Assembly (NCBI RefSeq): GCF_000153105.1
Contig: NZ_CH672376.1
Location: 3,192,503-3,256,502, forward strand
Source: Blastopirellula marina DSM 3645
GTDB taxonomy: Bacteria > Planctomycetota > Planctomycetia > Pirellulales > Pirellulaceae
DNA: 64,000 bases
Direction: 5' to 3'
Positions 62,209 to 64,000 of the stretch are shown piece after piece. The stretch's first letter is position 1, and the number at the start of each line of letters is the position of its first letter. The notes beneath the pieces are model-generated. The model ran no database searches, was not told the DNA's origin, and saw nothing but the letters and a program-made list of their open reading frames with translations. Both the position numbers and the translations under genes were made by a program.

Positions 62209-64000
62209 ATGAACAAGCTGTGCGTTCCATCTCCCTGTTTACGTGCGCTGGTTGCGATCGGGATGCTGTCTTATGTCGTCGGCGGTCTGGACGCGGCGGA
62301 GAAGAGCGAAGCGATCGACTTCGCCCATCAGATCGTGCCGATTCTCCGCAAGAATTGTTCGACTTGTCATGCTGCCGGCAAGGCGGAGGGGGGATTTTCG
62401 ATCAACGATCGGACGTCGTTTTTGGACGACGGCATGGCGGTTCCCGGCGATATCGACGGATCTTACTTTCTGGAACTGATCGCGTCCGACGATCCAGAGC
62501 TGCAAATGCCGCCGCAGGAGCGGCCGCGCGTTAGCAAAAAAGAGATCACGTTGCTGCGCCAGTGGGTAGCGGCCGACATGCCGTGGGAAGCAGATTTTAC
62601 CTTTGGCGACAAATTCTACGAGCCCCCGCTGCGTCCCCGTCGTCCTGAACTTCCCCCGGCGGTCGCCGGACGTGAGAACCCGATCGATCGGATCATCGAC
62701 GCCTACCTGACCATCCGCCAGATTCCACCACCAGAGCCGCTGGGCGATGCGGCGTTCTTGCGACGGGTCTCGCTCGACCTGATCGGGTTGCCGCCGACCA
62801 TCGAACAACTGCAAGCGTTTCTCGCCGATGATTCGACTGACAAACGAAGCGATGCGATCGACGCTCTGTTGGCTCGTGACATCGACTATGCCGACCATTG
62901 GCTAAGCTTTTGGAATGACTTGCTTCGCAACGACTACGCCGGGACCGGATTCATCACCGGCGGTCGTACGCAGATCACCGGCTGGCTCTACGACTCGCTC
63001 CGTGAGAACAAGCCGTTTGACCAGTTCACGCGCGAGTTGATCGCGCCTCCGACGGCGGCAAGTCGTGGTTTCATCGATGGGATTCAATGGCGCGGAGAAG
63101 TTAGCGCCGGACAAACGACGGCGATCCAGTTTTCGCAAAACGTGTCGCAGTCGTTGCTAGGCGTCAACATGAAGTGCGCCTCGTGTCACAATAGTTTTGT
63201 CGATCAATGGAAACTGGCGGACGCGTATGGACTCGCAGCGATTTACGCAAAGCAACCGCTAGAACTGCACCGCTGCGACAAGCCGACCGGCGAGATGGCG
63301 AAGGCCGCGTGGTTGTTTCCTGAGCTGGGCGAAATTGACGCCGAGGCCGATCAGCCAGAACGCTTGCGTCAACTGGCGCAGCTAATGACGGCGCCCGAAA
63401 ATGGACGATTCTCACGGACGATCGTCAATCGGCTCTGGCAAAGACTGATGGGGCGCGGCGTCGTGCATCCGCTTGATTCGATGCAGTCGCGTCCTTGGAA
63501 TGAAGATTTGCTCGACTACCTGGCGGTTTATCTGGTCGATCAAAATTATGATTTGAAACAAGTGTTGCGGCTGATTGCGACCAGTCGCGCCTATCAGTCG
63601 CAGACCGAAGTCATCACCGACGAAAACGGCGACCGCGAGTACGTCTTTCGCGGTCCGCAGGCCAAACGGATGACCGCCGAGCAATTTGTTGACGCCGTCT
63701 GGCGCTTGTCCAACGCGGCGCCGCTGACGATGGATGCGAAGGTCAGCCGGATTGACAAAGACGACGCGAAATCAACCGGCGTCAAACTTCAGGCGCAGTG
63801 GATCTGGGGCGATTCCGCCGCGGTCGGTAAGATTCCGCCGGCTGGCGAAACGATCGCTTTGACGCGTCAATTTCAGCTGGACGGCCCGATCGAATCGGCG
63901 GTTGCTGCGATCACTTGCGACAACGAGTTCCAATTGTTCGTCAACCGCCGCGAAGTCGCCGCGAGCGCGGTTTGGACCGAGGTCAAATCGGTCGCACTGT
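62209..64000 (+). CDS. PSCyt1/DUF1549/DUF1553 secreted protein, 3' end missing
   Basis: The frame is open from ATG 62209 to the last base (597 complete codons). It starts with a signal peptide (LVAIGMLSYVVGGLDA), then the PSCyt1-type site CSTCHAAGKAEGGFS, the DUF1549 beginning IDRIIDAYLTIRQIPPPEPL, a second CxxCH in CASCHNSFVDQWKLAD and a DUF1553-like region with RTIVNRLWQRLMGRGVVHPL. It ends in a beta-rich part that continues outside. It should be periplasmic. It is a paralogue of the gene at 17083-19536, but with the cytochrome and DUF1549 parts combined. Confidence 0.9.
   Translation, partial: MNKLCVPSPCLRALVAIGMLSYVVGGLDAAEKSEAIDFAHQIVPILRKNCSTCHAAGKAEGGFSINDRTSFLDDGMAVPGDIDGSYFLELIASDDPELQMPPQERPRVSKKEITLLRQWVAADMPWEADFTFGDKFYEPPLRPRRPELPPAVAGRENPIDRIIDAYLTIRQIPPPEPLGDAAFLRRVSLDLIGLPPTIEQLQAFLADDSTDKRSDAIDALLARDIDYADHWLSFWNDLLRNDYAGTGFITGGRTQITGWLYDSLRENKPFDQFTRELIAPPTAASRGFIDGIQWRGEVSAGQTTAIQFSQNVSQSLLGVNMKCASCHNSFVDQWKLADAYGLAAIYAKQPLELHRCDKPTGEMAKAAWLFPELGEIDAEADQPERLRQLAQLMTAPENGRFSRTIVNRLWQRLMGRGVVHPLDSMQSRPWNEDLLDYLAVYLVDQNYDLKQVLRLIATSRAYQSQTEVITDENGDREYVFRGPQAKRMTAEQFVDAVWRLSNAAPLTMDAKVSRIDKDDAKSTGVKLQAQWIWGDSAAVGKIPPAGETIALTRQFQLDGPIESAVAAITCDNEFQLFVNRREVAASAVWTEVKSVAL

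Noticed and set aside
62239-62898. 219-codon minus-strand frame near the right end
   Set aside because: It overlaps the signal peptide, CxxCH and DUF1549 parts of the truncated plus-strand gene that runs off the window.

Overview
The window looks like a chromosomal segment of a planctomycete, most likely of the Pirellulaceae (Blastopirellula/Rhodopirellula-like). This rests on gene families almost confined to that phylum: DUF1501, DUF1549/DUF1553 and planctomycete cytochrome-c (PSCyt1) proteins, a DUF1559 prepilin-like protein, a DUF1570 protein, an RF-1-like release-factor relative, and secreted proteins with WD40 plus haem-c domains. The genus is inference. I saw no tRNA, rRNA, insertion sequence, prophage or CRISPR array.

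Layout, 1-13.7 kb: tail of a release-factor-like gene; a large secreted protein of unknown role; an overlapping small-protein/nucleotidyltransferase pair resembling a toxin-antitoxin module; glutamine-dependent NAD synthase; two small HExxH metalloprotease-like proteins; an ABC exporter set (small membrane protein, large membrane-anchored protein, ATPase, permease); and a CBS-domain membrane protein. 13.7-24.6 kb: a minus-strand set for WD40/cytochrome c, DUF1549/DUF1553 and DUF1501 proteins, then a GT39-like glycosyltransferase, a PAP2 phosphatase and an FKBP isomerase. 24.7-35.1 kb: a DUF1570 protein, a long secretin-N-repeat protein with a glycine-rich tail, a Tat-exported Gfo/Idh/MocA oxidoreductase, a gene-poor stretch of about 0.9 kb, the DUF1559 protein, a small lipoprotein, an unknown protein and an isochorismatase-like hydrolase. 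35.1-39.2 kb: hslV-hslU-modA-modB-modC, with overlapping starts and stops from hslV to modB. 39.3-42.6 kb: an RND/MMPL exporter and a divergent metallo-beta-lactamase-fold hydrolase.

The centre of interest is 43.0-62.1 kb, eight tightly packed plus-strand genes that read as one biosynthetic operon. The first encodes a 3565-residue iterative type I synthase related to polyunsaturated fatty acid (PUFA) synthases, in the order KS, KS-like chain-length factor, AT, three ACPs, a penicillin-acyltransferase-like (peptidase C45) domain, KR, KR, DH. It is followed by a phosphopantetheinyl transferase, a Rieske oxygenase, a FabL-like enoyl reductase, a thioester-reductase-like SDR fused to an SCP2-like domain, a class III aminotransferase, an acyl/aryl adenylate ligase and a free-standing condensation-domain protein. 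The synthase has no enoyl-reductase domain, and the FabL-like enzyme could supply that step in trans. Reductive release plus transamination would give an amino-terminated long chain, which the condensation protein or the C45-like domain could then acylate or be joined to. The product is unknown; the amino-lipid idea is inference from gene content.

The window ends inside another PSCyt1/DUF1549/DUF1553 gene, open past base 64000.
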